The notes beneath the pieces were generated by a model that was not told where the DNA came from, did not search any database, and was given only the letters and a program-made list of their open reading frames with translations. Of a DNA stretch of 64,000 nt, positions 59,676 through 64,000 are shown one piece after another. The position numbers and the translations under genes are program-made. Origin of the DNA: Tetmemena sp. SeJ-2015 (lineage: Eukaryota; Ciliophora; Spirotrichea; Sporadotrichida; Oxytrichidae); NCBI GenBank assembly GCA_027382625.1, contig JAJKFJ010021767.1, forward strand, positions 186,001 to 250,000, given 5' to 3'. The stretch's first letter is position 1. The number at the start of each line of letters is the position of its first letter.

Positions 59676-62600
59676 TCATATATCATCCTCTGCAAAGACC
59701 TTATTAAGTATACGGTCGATGTCTTCTTATTTAAAAGGCTTAGTTAGGAATTCATTTATTCTAGTCTCAGAGTAAGAGTATAAATATTTATGATGAATGA
59801 GTGAATAATTCATGCATGCATTTTAGAAAGTAGTTTTTCCTGAATTTGGAATCCATATCTTCTCCAGTTATGCAGGCTATGTAAACCCGTGGCTCGATAT
59901 TATTCTGGTCTTCAAATTCTTTTATAAGAGCTGCCGCCTCCAAACCTCCCATCACTGGCATGTTTAAGTCCATGAGGATAAGTTAAATTCAAAACTTAGT
60001 GCATTATTAAATTCAATCCTAATTGCGAAGTTAAATGCGGCTGGATCATTTCTGTAAAAATCATATGCGAGCTTCCCATTGCTCTTTTGGAAAATTCCTA
60101 TGTTGTTTCTCTTGACTATATCGAGTGAGCTCAGTAGGGCCTGATAAAACATGAGATTCATTTCCTCATCGTCCACAATTAAAATGCCCTTGAGGTTGAA
60201 AGTCTCTTGCTTCTAAAAGTTTAAGCTGCTCTCCTCTTTGATAGTGAAGAAGCCAAGACCAGGCATCAGACTGCTGCCCATAGATGAAGTTGGGTTCCTT
60301 TGATGTTACAAGTTATTTAAAATCGACTGCCTCTCCTATCTTGAGATGGAGATCTTTCTCGCTTTCTCTCCTAACTTATTAGGCACTTGTAAGGAGTTTT
60401 TATTACCTTAAAAAATTAATGAAGACAAGTTTAGATCTTCCACAGATAAAAAGCTGCTCAATCTAGATGGCTATTGAGGAGCTAAGTTAGTATTAGAGTT
60501 ATGAAATGGAATTCCATGAAGACTGTTTAAATTCTGTCCACTACTTCCCTTTAGGAAAATCGAGTCTTCAAAAAAGCTTTTATCATATTCCCCAGACATG
60601 CCCTTTTGGCTCTTTAGATTAAAGTTCGGAGTTTATATACTGAACTGTGGTTCAGCAATAGCAGTTTTGCTATTGTATCTTGTGTTATCTCTTAATCCAG
60701 AGCTTCTAGGGCCTGAGACTACCTCTCCACCTACACTGAAATTGGAGTCTGAGTTTATTATTCCCGTGCCTCCTACATTCACTTGAGCTGAATTTAGTCT
60801 TTCTTTCCGTGTTAAAGTTCGAGCAAGAGGGTTTTAGCTGTTGAAATTGTCAAGTCTATTTACGGACAAGAATTTAGAGCCCACCATGAGATCTTGGAAC
60901 TTTCTACTCTGTCTAAGCTTCAGACTCTTCATCTTATTCTACTTTCTTTGTATTATTTGAAAAATTAAATTGCTTCTCAAATCTATACACCTTCTCCTAA
61001 TAAATTTTGACTATAAGTGAGGAAGTAGGGATCTCTCATTACTCTGTATTTCTTGAAGTAGATTCTTGATGAGTTCCTATCTAACAGGCTTCCTATATAT
61101 GATAACTCTGTTCTCCATGTACTTCTTGCGAGTGCGTGCGTCAAATTCAAAGTTAGAGAGTATGATCATTGTCATAGATTTATTAGTCTTATGTTCTATT
61201 TCCTTTCCATAAAATTAAGTAATCTTTATTTACATAGGATATAAGATGTTTCTCAACTAGAACTGTAATAAGTGCTGTTTTGAAATAGATTATTAATTAT
61301 ATTCCCTAAATTTTACTTTACTTTATACTTTTAAATAATCTTTACTACAAATTTATTAAGACCTTCTTATATGACACAAGCTACTTCACAGTATCTTATT
61401 GAGAAAGACTGAATTAGTCAGTATCGATGATGCAGACGTTGAATTTATGCACATATTGCAACTTCTAAACAAATTCGTCATAGAACTTAGCGAAGTAAGC
61501 GGAACATGACAGCTTAATCAAAAACTTCTTGAATATGTCCCTATGGAACTCATCTTTAAAATGAATCCATAACTATGATAGAGATTAAATTTTAAGATAA
61601 ATCTTATATCAGTATCAGTACACTAAGTTTGCTTAAGTTAGCTTCAAGTTTAGGAAGCTACTAGCTACTCCGGTTCCTTCACTCTAATTTACAGTTAGTC
61701 CTTGCACTGGTATGTTTATAGTAAAAGTTGTACCCATACTTGCCTTACTCTTAAGGCTAATCTTGCCTTGCATTATTGAAATCAATTTTTTTGTGATCCA
61801 GAGTCCAAGTCCAGTACCTCCGAACTTTTTCTAAATACTGTTGTTTGCTTAGCAGAAAGGGTTAAAGAGCTTCTTCTACTCTTCTTCTTCAATACCTATT
61901 CCTGAATCTTGAATGACAACTTTTAAGATTCCTGTTTGAAGTTTACTATTGTTGAAGTATTTAGGATCACTGATTTGAGAAGGCATGTTAGTGAATGGGA
62001 TTCGCTGATGAGAGGAAGTTCTCGCTATCAGATCTGGTGAGAGACGGAAGGGATCTGAGCTCTTCATCTTTGTCTAATGGAAGTTATCACTCTGAGTTTG
62101 AATTTATCTCCTTATATCCCTTTCTCTCATAACCACTAACTATTTAAAAGTTCTGAATATAATGGATTCTTTAAGACACTTTCTTTTCAGAGTGGTGACG
62201 ATTTGGAGCACCAAAAAGCTCACCCTAAGCTACCCAATCTCTTTTCCTCTTCGAGCTCATTGGAAAATCTTAGCCCCTTATCTTGGCTGTATTCATATTG
62301 ATTTGAGATTGCAGTTTACTCTCCTCTTAATCTAAGAACACCACACTTGGCATCATCAAGTCCCTCCCAGCGCTATTATTGTTGTTATTACTTCCACTTT
62401 CGTTTGAGACCTGAGGGATGATGTTCAGATTTGAGTTCGCTTAAGAAAACGGTATAGGTAGAAGTATGTTGCCTGAGGAGGAATGATTGTAAAAGTGAGG
62501 CTACAAACATTGAGGGTGAGAAATTATCTAGGTGTGGTGGTAAGATTGCTAGTGAGAACCAAGCTGGTGGTTTTGAGTAAAATTATTCTAAAAAACGACG

Positions 62601-63990
62601 TCAAATTCTAAACCATCTTGCTAGTTCGAAGGTGAAACAGTCTACTGCTACTGATTATTTACGTGTTACTCAATCGCTGACAGATCTGAGACTGTTTGAT
62701 CTATCTTCATGATGCTGCTAGTTTTAGCTCTATAAAAATGTTAAACCACTTAAGCCTATATGGAATCTATTGTTCATCACACTCCTAGAGTTGCGGCTTT
62801 GAATGCTTTAGTTTAAAGATAGGTTTCGGCTTTGTTGCTAAAATTTTAACTTTAAAGCAGTAAATTAAGAATGCTATGTGTTTTCCTGCTACAAATATTA
62901 CATTGCGTCGTTATTTTCTATCTATTGATCTTGGATTTGGTTTTCACCCTTGGATTCCTCTTCAATTATGATCTCTGCTCCTTATCTCCTTCGAGTTGGA
63001 AGCTTGTCATCCTCGCTAATGTCTTCATCTTCGGGAAAAATAATGTTCAAACACAGCAGCATTTAATAATGGAGGAACTTGGAAAGGATCATTCTAAGCC
63101 ATTATTAAGGGCTTTGAAAATTGAGGAGGCTTTGTTAGCTACTTTAGAGAGCCTCTAAGTTGGGAACCTTGGGCTTTAAGATTTGTGAACCTCACGCTAG
63201 GCACATCCTCATTCATCATTTCATCAAAGCCAAAATCTGTCTCTGATCAAATTCAAATAAGCTTTTACATTTGAAAGACTTAAAAACCATCTTCAAATTA
63301 AATTAAAAAATATCTGTCGTCAATACTTAATCTAATTAGAAAGACTTTAAATCTTCCTTCTAATTTTAGCTAGGATGATTTATTTGATTCCGCTCTTCCT
63401 ATAGCGCTTAAGATGTAAAAATAAACTTTTCAAAGTTGAAAAGAAGTTTTATATTAAGATTGCCTCTATCTTTCCATTACCGAGCCTCCAAAATCTGGGG
63501 CCATATCTAGAGCATCAATCTCCTCTTTTTAAAGTGGACTTCCCTATCTAGATTGGAGTTGCTAGCTTTTGGAGCGAGAGTAAATGCATTCACCCTGAGT
63601 AAAGAGATAGTGATTTGTGTGAGGTGAAGAATTCTAGAGCAAGCCATCAGGATTACAAGAGCAATTTTAATGAATAGCCAAACTATAAATTCAATTTCTG
63701 AGATTATCTAACTAAGAGTGGCTTTTCTGTAGTCTAAATCGGCCACTGCCTGCTACTTTTCTGTTTGGCTTTTGATTACCCAATTATTTCTTTACAAATA
63801 TATTTTGAGATATGGATTACTGTCCTCTCCTGTATTTCTGTTGAGAGCAGACTCAGCAGCATTATTTATTGAATCTCGCTTTAGACTCTCGATAGTTTAA
63901 CAACAAACTTAACGGGAAGAAATAAAGGCTTGCGATAAAAGGCATTTTCATCTATTTACTACTGTTTTCACCATTTTCTAGGTTCTACAT
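59676..63990 (-). CDS. Hybrid histidine kinase 2 (HATPase, degenerate and canonical receivers)
   Basis: The minus-strand protein starts at MQNLENGENSSKQMKMPF near the window edge, or beyond it. A membrane segment (IVWLFIKIALVILMACS) is followed by a long Q/N-rich linker, then the HATPase second half: VVIQDSGIGIEEEEQKKLF (G1), FGGTGLGLWITKKLISIMQG (G2) and STGTTF-like SMGTTFTINIPV. A receiver-like domain without clear acidic residues (FNVCIIDTD; VIIYRKPVRQELIKNLLQEI) comes before a canonical receiver: ILIVDDEEMNLMFYQALLSS, LILMDLNMPVMGGLEAAAL, ACITGEDMDSKF and FLTKPFKQEDIDRIL. It ends at TGA. HisKA with its H-box, and the N-box, are not visible where expected. One IES (59749-59813) splits the receiver. 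Confidence 0.7.
59749..59813. other. IES with 7-bp pointer in the receiver domain
   Basis: AATTCAT occurs at 59749-59755 and 59807-59813. Deleting 58 bp joins NYFLKCMHE to FLTKPFKQED in frame and restores the conserved receiver lysine motif. Confidence 0.82.
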
Positions 63991-64000
63991 CAAACTGAAC

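Noticed and set aside
59980..60040. IES with 10-bp pointer TTAAATTCAA in the receiver domain
   Set aside because: The direct repeat is real, but removing the unit leaves the frame unresolved (24 bp, no change of phase). I could not support it as an IES.
1..64000. Standard-code open frames of 60-180 codons throughout the window
   Set aside because: Most are fragments or antisense shadows of longer genes once TAA and TAG are read as Gln. The plus-strand frame at 13637-14179 is the mirror of the Pro/Gly repeat gene, and the hydrophobic frame at 16400-16798 mirrors the Lys/Glu-rich FYV7-like gene.

Overview
This window looks like germline (micronuclear) DNA of a hypotrich ciliate of the Oxytricha/Stylonychia type. 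Three observations support this. (1) Coding frames stay open only if TAA and TAG are read as glutamine, and genes end at TGA. (2) Genes carry short GT-AG introns of about 25-65 nt. (3) Several genes are also interrupted by short AT-rich inserts that are not introns. These are bounded by 3-8 bp direct repeats, and deleting the insert with one repeat copy restores the frame. That is the signature of internal eliminated sequences (IESs) with pointers. The clearest case is ARP2 (34.64-36.05 kb), with five such IESs. The 5'-nucleotidase locus (14.30-16.31 kb) is scrambled: its C-terminal part lies inverted upstream of its N-terminal part, and the two share a 9-bp pointer.

Layout. 0-8.4 kb: an unknown small gene, two LRR genes, an unknown gene and a large CAMK-type kinase. 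8.6-14.2 kb: a TPR protein and a Pro/Gly-repeat protein with Cys motifs, both on the minus strand. 14.3-17.3 kb: the scrambled 5'-nucleotidase and an FYV7-like rRNA-processing factor. 17.4-25.7 kb: a large low-complexity protein, ALG7/DPAGT1 and the 3' half of an FCP1-type CTD phosphatase. 25.7-29.8 kb: a repeat-rich, probably germline-limited block. It holds a GC-rich retroelement with target-site duplication and (ATT)n tail, a second copy of its 3' end, a 99-bp tandem array, a decayed IS630/Tc1-mariner transposon with ~60-bp terminal inverted repeats, and a 24/27-bp tandem array. 29.8-46.1 kb: an ARM-like protein, small unknown proteins, ARP2, a Q/N-rich protein, a coiled-coil protein and a short VPS13/chorein-like protein. 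46.5-64 kb: two hybrid histidine kinases on opposite strands, around a coiled-coil protein and a transmembrane RING-H2 protein.

The genes look like unrelated housekeeping and signalling genes, each probably destined for its own or a small shared macronuclear chromosome, so operon logic does not apply. The two hybrid histidine kinases may be related in function. Single-base frame breaks are frequent and look more like assembly indels than biology, although a few could be cryptic IESs. Exon and MDS ends given here are hand-read and approximate unless a motif fixes them.
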